Assembly: GCF_037975245.1 (NCBI RefSeq)
Contig: NC_092583.1
Coordinates: forward strand, 14,039,764 to 14,103,763
Direction of reading: 5' to 3'
DNA length: 64,000 nucleotides
Source: Apostichopus japonicus
Lineage: Eukaryota > Echinodermata > Holothuroidea > Aspidochirotida > Stichopodidae
Position numbers and translations under genes: made by a program. The notes beneath the pieces were generated by a model. The model saw nothing but the letters and a program-made list of their open reading frames with translations, made no database searches and had not been told where the DNA came from. Below, one piece after another: positions 22,555 to 35,400 of this stretch (position 1 is the stretch's first letter; each line of letters opens with the position of its first letter).

Positions 22555-23445
22555 CTAATCCTCTTCCAATAAACTTATGGGATCTTCATATCCAAACAGT
22601 TTAAAGTCAGGAGCAAATCTCTGGTACAAAGCTCTTACATCTTTCCTTGGAACATCCGAAAAGTACTTTTGAAGTAATCTACCATCGGAACTATTTGTAG
22701 GGTTGGTAGAATTGCGGAATAATATCTTCTTCGGTGAAATGCCGATTATATTTCTCAACACAAAATTCGTATCTCTATCTAGGGTCTCTACCCTACCTAT
22801 AAAATCAAAGTTGATTGCACAAGGATGGCTTAATCTAAACATTTCAATCCAATGTTCTTCCGCCGGATCCAAAAGATTATTTTGCGGATCCGAGACATAC
22901 TCGACATACTCGTGGAAGGTGGTATTAAGATCCATACCTCGTAATCTATATCTCTTAAAGGCTTCCGTTAGTTTTTTCATCTTTTTACTCCAATCTTTTC
23001 GGAAAACCCCATTCAGTGACGTTCTTTTCTCAAGTTTATCTCTATAAGCGGATAACAAACGAACGAAAGGATTACGAACGAACGTAAACTTGACGTAATT
23101 TTCTAGTCTATATTTAGCTTCAGATATAGTGTATGTACTAAGACTTCGAATATATTTTGAGGTCAAGACGTGTGTCTCTTTTTGTCCAATCGATTGTGTT
23201 GAGTTCGCTTTCCCGCTCAAAACTAACAAAACTCTTTTCCAGTTCGTACAACCCGCTTTGGGAATGTAACAGTAAATGATTTTGTATTTATCGAGGACGA
23301 GGAAATGTTCAAGTTTCCTGATCACTTTGGGGTTGAGTGTAGTATTGTGGTGATTTGAGGCCATTCCGAGGGCGGCACACTGTTCGGTGATCGTTTTTTT
23401 ACGGTACTTTTGTATTTCCATCTGACAATCGTAGTCACAATCAAC
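22555..23445 (-). CDS. Sulfotransferase exon 3 (catalytic domain, stop)
   Basis: Acceptor TCTATCTTCTAG|GTTGATTG. It opens with VDCDYDCQMEIQKYRKK in phase 0 and encodes the whole catalytic domain through TAA-terminated ..GYEDPISLLEED. A single exon carrying both PAPS-binding motifs is common in this family. Cysteines CDYDC and CAAL lie in the stem-proximal part. Confidence 0.95.
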   Translation of the reverse strand, partial: VDCDYDCQMEIQKYRKKTITEQCAALGMASNHHNTTLNPKVIRKLEHFLVLDKYKIIYCYIPKAGCTNWKRVLLVLSGKANSTQSIGQKETHVLTSKYIRSLSTYTISEAKYRLENYVKFTFVRNPFVRLLSAYRDKLEKRTSLNGVFRKDWSKKMKKLTEAFKRYRLRGMDLNTTFHEYVEYVSDPQNNLLDPAEEHWIEMFRLSHPCAINFDFIGRVETLDRDTNFVLRNIIGISPKKILFRNSTNPTNSSDGRLLQKYFSDVPRKDVRALYQRFAPDFKLFGYEDPISLLEED

Positions 23446-26400
23446 CTAGAAGATAGAAAGGAAAAAAGAAAAGTCAATGGATAACCAGAGGGAAACCCCT
23501 CCTAGCGGTTACTTGCCTTTAAATACATTACATATGCATCACAAGAGTAGTTTGCAAGCTAACCCTGCTTGAAGTTCGTACTACATGTACCCAAGCCGAC
23601 CTTTAACCTCCACCTTAAACAACATGGCGGTTCTACTGAACATGGGGAAGTCAAATCAGCATAAGTTTCACATCTTCATTGATACCTGACCATTAGAAAT
23701 TTCGTAGGGTTTGACTTCTGCAAACCTTAAATGAGCTTCCACCTATACCATAATTGTGAAGCAATTTTACTTATCATTTGGGTAATCTACCATGCATATA
23801 TAATCTCTTCAGGAGGTAAAGTTCTCAAGGAAAAGTACTTTTGATGTTTTGACATTTGGACCTCTGCTGACCCCAAATGACCTTTCACCTTCCACCCAAA
23901 AATAATATGGTTCTTGTACTCACTATATAAGAAGACACGTGCCATATATATGCTATGTGATGTAACATATCTTGGGGGTATCGTCTCTACAAGGTTTGTG
24001 TATATAAGTGTGTTACTTTTGATGACCCCAAACGACATTTTATCTCAACCAAAAGCAAAACAGTTCTTGTACTCATTACAGGGAGGCTACATGCAGCACA
24101 TGATGAGAGCCATTCAAGTTTCCTATCTGAAGATATCGTGTATAGTTATACAAGGGTTTCAAGTTTTGATCCATCGTGACCTTAAATGAACTCTGACCTA
24201 CACCAAATTGTTTAAAAAAGTAACACCACATAAGGCTATCTTAACATACAAACGTGAGCTCCTTTGTTGTTCAGATTCTGGAGATACAGCGTTTTTGAGA
24301 TTTTTACATTTTGCCTTCTGCTGACCCCAAATGATCTTTGACCTCTACCATGTGGAAGCCACAGGCCAAATATAAGAAATGCAGATGTTACCTACCATGA
24401 GATACCATGTTTCAAAGCTAGGGCGTCACACACATACACACTTACACACACTCAAACACAAACTTGCCTGCATAGGTTACCTGCCTGCCTACGGCAAGTA
24501 ACCAAACTTTTTTTTTTAAACCAAACCTACATACCGAGAATCAATTCAAAATAAGATAGTAATCTTGGAATTTAGCCAAGAGAATTTCCAAGCTAAAGAA
24601 AGATGTCCATAAAAGTGCACTACCTTCAACATATGTTATGGCGATTGACACATTGCGGCTGTGACGTTTGAAGCGCAATGGCATGACTGTGCTGTTAACG
24701 GATTTACAATACTTCCATATATAAACTATCCCATCTGCCATACCATTTATATACCTTCTTTCTACTACCGAAATGTCTATAATATGTGTGTGATATATGA
24801 AGGTTTTGTTCAATCATTTACGCTTTTTCATTAACGCCTTAAATCAAACGGAAATGATATACTTGCTTTTTTTTGAAAACGGAAACCACTGTCTTTTCAA
24901 CTGACCATATGATATTTAAGGTTCAAGCATGTATACTGTACGTGCATGCATGGTCATGAATGTATCACGGTAGAAGGATAACGAATTACAAATGCTTCAA
25001 CACATTGAATGTTCCTTCTTCGAAGGTTTGAAAAGAAAGTTCAAATGTTCGCCAAATACACCCTATACCTCAGACCCCCTTATCCCCTATATCCCAGACC
25101 CCCTTATCCCCTATATCCCAGACCCCCATATCCCATATATCCCAAACCCCCTAATCCCCTATATCCCAGACCCCCTTCGACTCCTAACACAGGACTCCTC
25201 TTTAAATCATGGATCCGACACTGATCAGTCATGCGGATATAGAAACCTAAAGAAAATCCTTGCATGGTTGAATGTTCCAACATCTGCAGTTACATTCTCA
25301 ACCTGAGACGTCATTTCGACATCAACATGTTTTTAAAGGTTCATATTGCGTTATCAGATGAAATGCATATGTAAAAGAGAGAATGTTTAAAGGCGTGGCT
25401 TGTTGTTGGATAATTAGCCACTTTGCTGACGAAAATGTTCTTCCTTTTTGCTAAATTTGGTAAGATCCGAGACGTTTTTCGTGCAAAATATGTTTGGTAC
25501 ATCTTTGGAGTAGCGTTAATGGATCACAATTAATGGTATACAGTCGTCACTTTCGGGTGATATTTAAACGCATGCATGTCCTTTAAGCTATAGTCCACTC
25601 ACATATTCAATTCAGCGATTCAACTATAATATATATGACGGCAACTGAATATGTGTTTCCGCCTCGTAAGATGAATGGACACGACGACATCCTAAAGGCG
25701 ACCATTGGGGTGTATATGGTAACACTAATCCTAGCGGGCAATGTATCGTCACGCCCGTGGCGGAAAGAGCTAGCAGCTAACATTCTAACCTTTCACGTAC
25801 GCAAGGTGACGTGAACTTAACTGCTATGGTTATCCGATAGAGACCAGACAACAAAGCGTTCTAAAACTACAGCTGACAAGATAATATTCCAAGCAGGCTT
25901 GAAAGCACTTCCCATACTTGGCCTCGAACTACAACGCAACAGTTAAACGGCAGTAAGAGAGAAATTTAGCCACCCAAGCGGTTTAGTATATGCATAGTCA
26001 CTTGTATCTTTGAGAGTCAGGGTATAGGCAGGAGATAGTTATGTCACAAAGGCCTCCTTTTGGCAGACTCCATTTTGACTAAAGTTTGTTATAGTGAGAA
26101 TACATAAATCTTTGTCCCATATTTTGCTGGACCACCTCAATATTTTGCGGGGCGTCCCCCCCCCCCCCGTCAGGCTTAATAGTTATTATTCAATATACAA
26201 AATTATGACCACCGTGTCCCCTTTAATTCATTACAGGTTTCTTGTAACTCCCGAATTCCTTTAATTCATGCAGATGCATTGGGATCAGGAGGGACAATAG
26301 CACGTGGACCGGGTCAATTTGGGGGACCAGGAAAAACATGGAGTGGTCCCTAAATTAATGCACAGATTCCTTCCAACCTCGGGATGGTATAACAAACAGT

Positions 26401-29400
26401 TATCTGTGTTGGCAAGAATAGAAACAGGTCAAAATGGAACATATCTCCAAATGATAGGCACACAAGTACAACTATAGTCAGGACAGTGCAACGCAATCTC
26501 TTGAGTAAACTAAACAAAATGCCATGTGCAATGAACGAATCACCTTTGATATATATTTGACAGGGAAGCCCTAAGTAACAAAATACTGGGCAATTTAACT
26601 CGATTTCATAGTCTAAAACATCATCGTAATAATAATCCATGGCAAAAAGGGAGATTGCAATTTATCAAAGAAAGACATCCTCCCTACATATTTCACACTT
26701 CATGAAGGTTATCGAGCTACAAAAACTACATCCATTCTCTTATTCGTCGCCCCGTATATACACTACGATCATTGTCATGTATTAATCATATGTTAAGAGA
26801 AACGGAAAATATTCCAAACTTTCAAATTTTACTTCATTGTTTAACACGAAACCTGACTAGATCAGCTTATCAACTAAAACACAACAAAATTGTAACTTAT
26901 CAAAATTAAGGTCTCACCTCAGTAGAAAAGTCTAGGGCACCAAACTTTTGTTTCCTCTTATCTTCAGATGAAAGCTTTGCTGTTGTTGAATGACCTAACA
27001 CTCCATCGTCGTTGGTGGAATATTCCGCTATCACCTCTGAAATGACAAATATAAATCCATATTAAGTAGAGAGTATTTAGTTGGTTCCAAAAATACAAAT
27101 TATATAATATCAGCGACGGAATTACAGGGGGCAAGGGGGAGGGCTTGCCCATGCCCCTCACTTGTCCCAAAGCTTGAGTTGGATTTTTTATCCGATTCGG
27201 TCGGTATTTTGGTTCGTTATGCCACAGCAATACTGATAACTCTGCGACGAAGACTATAAAAAAAGATCGACCCATTGTGACGATTCTTCTTTAAATCCGT
27301 AACGCACTAGTACTAACCTACTCCTATACTACTAGTACCAATGTGACAGTGCCATATTATAAGCATATATGATATAGGCCTATGCCCTTCAAGATTTTCC
27401 AGCTTGGCTGTATTGAACATTGAGAGAAACAATGTGATATAGACATAGAGAAAGTTGTTAGCCAGTTTGCCACCGATGAGAGTGTCAACGGGCGCCGTCT
27501 ATCCCTTCATTAACGAAAGATTGACCATTTGTTACTCTTTTTTTTCATGTCGCTTGATAAATCTGGCAACACTTTATGCAGATAGCATAATTATATTTTC
27601 ATATACGCAACTATAGTAGGCTTATACTGAGAAACAACTTATAGGTATTGTACCATATTACATTTAGGGGCTTTAAAATCCAAAAAAAATCTCAAAAAGG
27701 GGGGGGGGCACACCCTCCCCTTAGACCCCTCACCCAGGTGCTCCCTCCCTAGTTTCATTCATCAAATCACGCCCCTGTATATGATATGGTGGAATTTCGT
27801 GTTTTAAATATGAGAATAACTCAATAAACTGAATATTCCACTCTTTTCTAGTATACAATCAATATGAAATCATGTAGTAGTTTACAGATTGTTTTGAAAC
27901 CGGTGAGGAGGCCCTCAATTCCATTACATGCTGCGCCCAAATATATCCATATGACGCATTATTCTTTCAAAATTAAACATGTAGATCTCTGAAGAATATG
28001 TAACTCGTATATGTGAAACGGTAAGGCTGATTTACATATCAAGTTATCAACATACGGAGTGTTAGCTCAGTAGTTAACGCCGGTGCCTTTCAATCATAAG
28101 GTCCCCGGTTCGACTCACTCCCAGATTAATGTATGTCGTCCAGTCACAGAGTTGTTGACAATTAACAATTCATAATCATGGACGTTAAATATGAATGTAA
28201 GAGCCTGACTTCGGTCAGCTTGCGGCTTTGATAAGCCAATGAGGCTTCTTCGCGAGTTCCTGCTTGCAGGAGGATCTAATATACATACATACATACATTT
28301 CACAGATCGTTCGAATTGATAACATGACCACTACGACAGCTTATATGCAGGTAACCGTTTAACTAAGTTTAAAGACATGTAGCCAGCTGTATATATTACA
28401 CCACACATTGGTTGCTCGCCATGACATTTTAATCAGGAATCCTGTCAAAGTGGAAGGATTAAAAATATTTGTGTAATTTTATCGCTTAACTAATTACCAC
28501 TGAAATTTAATCAATATCTCTCTTGTCATGATTGTGAAATGCGACACTGACGACTGTCCTTAGGAAATGTACATCCTTGTCATCCCAACCCCCTAAATCC
28601 CGTCGAACGTTTGTTTGATTTTTGCCCGGAGACGTGTATGAACAAACAAGCATTTAGCACACAATAACATGAGAACATGGGGGTCATACAGTGTGTAAAT
28701 ATTAACATAATGTGGACTTCTTGTACATATAGCCAATATAGGCCTAATCGCCTATGCAGAACACCTCTGCAGCGACAAAACAACGAGCGGTATGGGTAGG
28801 ATAATTACTTCAACATATGTGTATGATTACATATGAAGTTCAACTCTTGATAACCTGATTAAGAAATAGGCAGCTATTACTAGTGTATCTATATGAGATT
28901 AGAAGATATATAGCTTTGACAAGGTAAGCCTACATATGGTATGAATGCCGAAACTAATGAGAAAAAAGTAGTCAAGGACGGACGAGTTAACATTAAAGTG
29001 ACACACTGTTATTGTTTAGTAACAACAGTCATGTAATATAATTATAACCCAAAGGCACTCGACAATAACAAAATAATTTCGGTGAAGATTGGGGGATGGG
29101 GGAGATTGGTAAGGAGGATTAGGGGCATGAGTGTGTTCTTTTTTCAGTGACCCTTATTTCTGATGTTCTTCATAATGCAGTTTTGGAGTGAAGCAATGGT
29201 AGAAGCGTGAATTGCTTCAATGCTTAATTATACTTCTATATATCACTACATATTCTGAACGAAAGCTTGTAGAAGGGAAGAAAAATCCAATAACCATTCT
29301 GTGCTAACCAGTCCCACCACATAATAAAAACATGCACGATATTAGGGCAAACAAACCACCTGCCAAACGTATTTACGGTCGCGGATATGCCCATATGGTT

Positions 29401-32400
29401 ATTCACGCTATGGCAGTTTGTCATAAAGTCATAACCGCTACCGCTCCTCAACCGCCGTCTAAAACCGCCCATCACCAACCTCTGCCCACTCGCTTGGGTA
29501 AAACGACCATCGTGGCAATCAGTAAGAAGAAGAGTTCATATATCAGCAAAACAATTTCAATGTTGTACTGAATTAAAACAATCTATTTTGCAACAGTATA
29601 TCTCCCTTACATTCATGTCGTGAACTCTTCAACAACACCGTACATTGATTTGTAAACCATACCGACAGTAGTTTTATGATAGCATGCATGTTTTCAATGG
29701 TGAATTAGATGAAAGGGCTCGTCGTCAAGGAGCTCGTCAACTTGAATTTGACCCTTGACCTCGAACTATCCGCAATATTGAAGTACACTGTGTGGGTTGC
29801 ATATAATAGTAATAATAGTATCCAACAGGGGGAGTTTACCACCTACAGACAGTTCCTTGCCTACTGCCTAGCTCGAAAGAAACCAAAGACAGTTCACCTT
29901 TGGAAGGCATACTGTCATTCGTGTAAGAAGTAATGTCTTCCTCGGTAAGCGATTGATAAGTACCGCAGTCCATCTCAGGAAAATAACGAATTCTATAGAA
30001 CGCCATTACACCCGAGTGCAGCGATAAACCTCAAGTGAAAAGACACAATCTATATGATGTTGTTCAAAGTATACGGTGTTAGCTATATAAAATGCTCCAA
30101 TCCGCTCCCTTACCGAAACACTGACCTACTCGTCGATTAGGGAAGCTACTGCAAACCTCCATTCACCGATAAATGTGACAACTTTTGATGTCACATCAAC
30201 GAATGCCCTACGGTACATAGCTACTTAACGACCATTTACCTGAAATTCCTGAATACCGTAACTCGCACACCTACCAACGATTCCTTGTTGTATATTTTCA
30301 TCAAGATTCATGAAATATAGTAAAAGAATCAGACATTTTTAAATTGTGGACAGAGCAAACAGATAGACGCCAGTCGAACGCGCAGGCCCATTAATTTTAC
30401 TACACATAATCCTAGTCATGTTGATCATCGGAAACAGTTAACCTCCATTTCAATCATTCAGCAATGATCATAAAACCCGACTGCAGTGGGATAATATTCA
30501 GTGAGTCTATACATCATCATAATCCAGCTATGACAAGCACGACATAAAACATTTTAACGACTTCTCTGAAATATTACCAACCATAGTATTTTCCCCTACA
30601 TTGGATGTATAGATGGTGCGAGTTAGTTCAGCAAATTCGCCACGTTGCCATTCCTTCATGTTTGCGCTGAAAACTTATTAATCTTGTCGGTAATCGTTCT
30701 CCCTCGCTAAGAGCAACGCATGGGTGGGAGGGGGGGCGGAGACGGAAGGGGCAGACACTGTAGAGGACCAAATACGTGCATAGGTGCGGCCGGCGAGAAA
30801 CAATCACCCACAGGCGCGAGGATGAGGGATCAACAGTTACGACGGTGGGACGGTCAATTGACAGGCACAGTATAAACAAGGGGCGAGGGAGAGTTAAACC
30901 CGTCCGTGGGGGACATTACAGTCACCAGAGTGTGCTCTATCATAGAGGGTTATCCCATGGGAGGATGGTGCCGGGTCTGCCCCTTCCCGACCCATCCGAA
31001 TGTGATGCTCTATCTCTCCGCGTGTCTCATGTCTCTTGGTTGTTGCCCCTTGGTCTATTAGTTGAAAATAAACCTTTATGCCACTTTTTTTCTTTCTTTT
31101 TTCCAGCTGAAGAATCTGCACAAAATGTAGCCGAGCAGGATCTTATCCCTTACAATTCAGCGTACCAATGGAGTAGGGAGGCAGACACTGTGAAAGGGTG
31201 TTCCTTGGGGAAGGTATTTTGTCGACCTGCCATTATCGAGTATAATAACGGATATATTAGAAATACATCGGTAAATCATAATCATGATAAGTGTTGCAAT
31301 GAAGGTGACATTTGGCCATTATTGTACAATGAATATGTCGTTAACATGAAGATTTATGTCTTGATACAATTAGGTGTTACCCTTCTATTATAAACATATA
31401 CTTCCTATTTATATACCTGTCTATATGTAACTATGCTAGGCAACAGACAATAAACGCGCCAAGGATCGTGTCAAGTTATGTTTCAAGTGCTTGACACGAG
31501 GATTCTCTTCAACATGTGAAAATATATTACTTGAGGTGAGAGTATGTCCTCACGCCGACCGTATTGTAGCTGTCTGGCAGGGGAACGTGTAGGAACGTGT
31601 CAGACGCGGGGAGGGTTGCGCTAAAAGCAGGAGTGCTTTATACGTTTGCTACATCGTACCCTGCATATGCAGTGTTCAGCTGTACAGCTACAATCCTATA
31701 TGTGCAATCTGTATCTAATAACTGCCACTGATCGAAGAGTATGAACAAAGGTACTCAGTTACGTTATATAACATTTGAAATTGGAGGCGACCCATTCCAC
31801 ATGGGTCGATATATTCCGTTCAAGTGCCGAAAAGCAAAACGGGGGCATCTTCCTTCATTCTATAGGTTCGTCAACAAGTAAGATGTACTTATTTTCTTGT
31901 TTTGTGGCATATATGTTGAGGTGGGTTCACGCAAGTATCTGCCACCGTACGAAAATGGTAAAACCTGAAGCAATGCCCTTGTTAAACTCTCCTGTCTCTA
32001 TAACTCGCCTGCTTGATCGTGATACAGAAAAAAAAACTGAAGGTGCCATGAATGGCCAAAGTGTCAGCTATCCGGTGAGAGATAGGTTCTGCCTAATGAA
32101 CAGTTGAACACTCTACCAGACTTTAGAGATCACCTTAATTAATTAGTCAGATAATTTAGTGTCTTATAGTCAAAGGAGAAACTATATGAAGAATCCAACA
32201 AGTATTATGTATGAATAAATAAGTCCTTGCATAATTAATTCTTGTTTGATTTAGAAACCAGAAAGCCAGCTGGCTATGTGTTCCCTTGCCATATATTTTG
32301 CTCAAAATTCCACATAGCTTATGTAAAGCAAGTGAGTTAATCATTTTTTCCAAGAATTTAAAGTTAGAATTAGAAATCAGAGATGTCCATCGCTTACTTC

Positions 32401-35400
32401 TAGCACTCACTTGTGAGCATCGACCAATAAATTCACTGTTAAGGATTTTACAGTCTGGAATTTTTATTCCGAAATTTTTCAATATCCAGAAAGAACAGTC
32501 TTCCTAAGTGAAAGATGGAAACTTAGATGTATGAGCAAATGGTAATTTCCTTTTACCAATTTTGAACTAGCAAATCAGCTTTGCCACGAACCATCCCTTT
32601 AATAATTGTTATTTATGAATGATACTTACATGACATTGATTATACGCTGTGAAATATTTAAACAACTTACTGCCAAAGTCATCTAGAAACAAGAGCCCAA
32701 GGGCACTGTGGTTCCTTGCTTGGGGTATATGACAATACACATAATATTATCGAGCAAGATTGGGCTCAAATAGTCCAAGTAATTGTGGTCCTACATGTTC
32801 CCATAAAGTAACCAACACTATAGCCAACACTTTTGTGATCACAAAATGTGATCGGATTTTTTATCAAAAGGCACTTTTGAGATCTAAATATGGCGTCGAA
32901 AATGTAAGAAGTATAAGGTCACCTACAAGCGGGTCAACAGATATGATAACATTGGTGACCACAGATGACATGACCTTTAAGTATGAAAATGTTCCACCAC
33001 CCCCCCCCCCCCCATTCACAACTTGTCCCAAATTATCAACCGTGTCACACCTTGGCATTGGGATTTAATTGCATTAAATGTCTAAAAATTAACTTTGAAC
33101 TTGTATACATAACTTCACACACAAAGGTCACCCGTAGGTCAACCAATTGACATTTTTGATCAGTGAGACCTAAACGGAGCATCAAAACTGTAAAAATTCA
33201 AACATGTTTTCTTTGCCCATTTTCTCCCCCCAAAATACCAATTTTTTAACATTAGCTGACCTTTGGTGACCTTGGACCACATGACCGCTAAGTTTGAAAA
33301 TATTCCCCTATACCATTCGCAACTTGTCCAAAAAAATCAACCTTGTCACACCTTGGCACTGGGAGTTATTGCATGAAATGTCTGAAAATTAACTTTGACC
33401 TCCTATAACTTCACACACAAAGCTCATCCAGGGGTCAACCTATTGACATTTGTGATCAGAAGGTACCTTTAACATCTGAAAATAGCATCGAAACTGTAAA
33501 AATCCCCAAAACACGAAAAGGTCACCAGAGGTCAAATTGAGGTCAAGGGTCACCCAGATGTGGGTGGACAATTGGATTACGTAGAAGCAACTCCCAACCC
33601 TAACTGACAATTAGTTCTCAAGTTATCGCAAAAATACTAGTTTTTTATCATTAATTGACCTTTGTTGACCTCGGATCACATGACTGTTAAGTTTGAAAAT
33701 GCTCCCCTAACCATTTCACAACTTGTCCCAAAATATCAATCTTGTCGCACATTGGCACTGGGAGTTATTGCAGTTTTAATATTTTCGGTTTTTGGACCAT
33801 AACTGACCTTTGGTGACCTTTGTGAGCACCAGAAACAATAGGGCACACCTTCTCCATATGGTGGATCTATAGTCCAAGTTTGGCCTCAATCCAACATTCC
33901 CTTATTGAGATAGAGCGTACCCAAGCAAGTGTCACAGACACACACACACACACACACACACCCATACATACACACACACACACACACACACGCCAACCTG
34001 ACTGCATAGGTTCCTTTTGCTAAAGCAAGGAACCAAAAAATCAAACAAGATGATACCAATTTTGAGACCATTTGAGATAACCTGATGACCTCTTAAAGCT
34101 CAGAGTATGGAAACTTAGGGCCAACCCAACACAAGAGTATCAACTATTTGAAGCAGATTTCATTTCCTGGATGACTAAATATGTGTAGTTGAAGATCATT
34201 TTAGATCTATTTGATATTAGGCCTGTTCACTATAAACTGAACTGAAATTGCCCAAACTTTGTTCAACAACACAACATCATAGCATGGCAGAACACAGATT
34301 AATTTTGGAGTTAACATGTTTACAATGTTTACATCCTTTGACCGTCTTGACCTCATGTGACCTTTCACTTCTTTCAATTTCGACAGGGTTCTTGCACTCA
34401 CTAAGTTGGTTCTAAATACTACGTATGAAGTTCCACATATCATGTACTTTTTGAACTATCGTATTTACGAAGTTTTCAGACTTTGACCTCAGTTGATCCC
34501 AAAGGAAGGAATACAAATCCTTGTCAATTAATATCATCCAGCGAGCACGATAACCTGCTAATCTTGCTCAAGATATACAGTTTTCTACGTTTCATATACA
34601 TACCGGTATTAGTAACATGTTCCTTTAATATATAACCTTACGATGTACCACCGTTGATAGTTTTGCTGTTCATCAAGTCTTGAGGCGTTAAAATGAGACT
34701 TAGAAAATCATATATTTATATACCCATAAGGCCGAAAATTCAATTAGCTTTTTGACATTTTGTTCGGATTAGTCTTTCCCTACAATGGAATCAGACGCAC
34801 AGTCGTGTTGGGAGACGGGAGTCAGCGCGTGGACAATTCATTCGAGGTAGTTTATTGAATATAATCAAAACACACGGAACATGAGAGAACAGTATCATGC
34901 ATTAGTTTGCCCATGGCTGTGCTCTTGATATATTCAGCCCGTATATGTAAAAGATTTAAGCTGTTAAATTGCTCGATTTAACTGATTTTATTATAATAAC
35001 ACCAACAAGATTGATACAATTTTTACCTTTTCACGAATTAAAACCTTGAACCTTTCAATAACTGAACGGTTCTTTAGTTATCCTATGTTACCACCCCCCC
35101 CCCCCCCTTAAGTATAGTTGTGACGTCAAACTATAGCGTCAACATGAGAAAATTCGGTCACAGTGATACGCCGACTTAAAATAGGACGTTAATTATAACA
35201 TGACGGAAGCTGATGTCTGCATGGATATACGTACTCATTACATATGTTTGCGGTTGATTGTTTTCGCGAAAATGGTTCACAGGTGTTAGAAGAACGAAGT
35301 CTGGCTATAAATAAAAATATATTCACTCTACAGAATTACTCTCAATCTCAAACATTCGTCCTTACAACAAGTGTATTTATATACATATTGCATACATATT

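Noticed and set aside
24992-25306. Pro/Tyr/Ile repeat protein on the plus strand
   Set aside because: It is the translation of a 24-bp minisatellite; the other plus frame is equally open.
26350-26640. A 96-codon minus-strand ORF with hydrophobic stretches, close to sulfotransferase exon 2
   Set aside because: There is no usable acceptor or donor in a compatible phase, and exons 2 and 3 join without it.
27112-27780. A possible hAT-like element with G/C-rich ends between sulfotransferase exon 2 and the intron interior
   Set aside because: CAGCGACGGAATTACAGG and ATACAGGGGCGTGATTTG-type ends are only loosely similar and I found no target duplication.
28055-28126. Functional tRNA gene
   Set aside because: The pol III boxes are good, but the head runs into a SINE body and (ATAC)n tail and the cloverleaf is imperfect.
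30776-31393. A 205-codon plus-strand ORF as a gene
   Set aside because: The frame is low in recognisable motifs, spans a strong splice acceptor-like tract, and its composition changes along its length. Only a short exon candidate inside it is kept, at low confidence.
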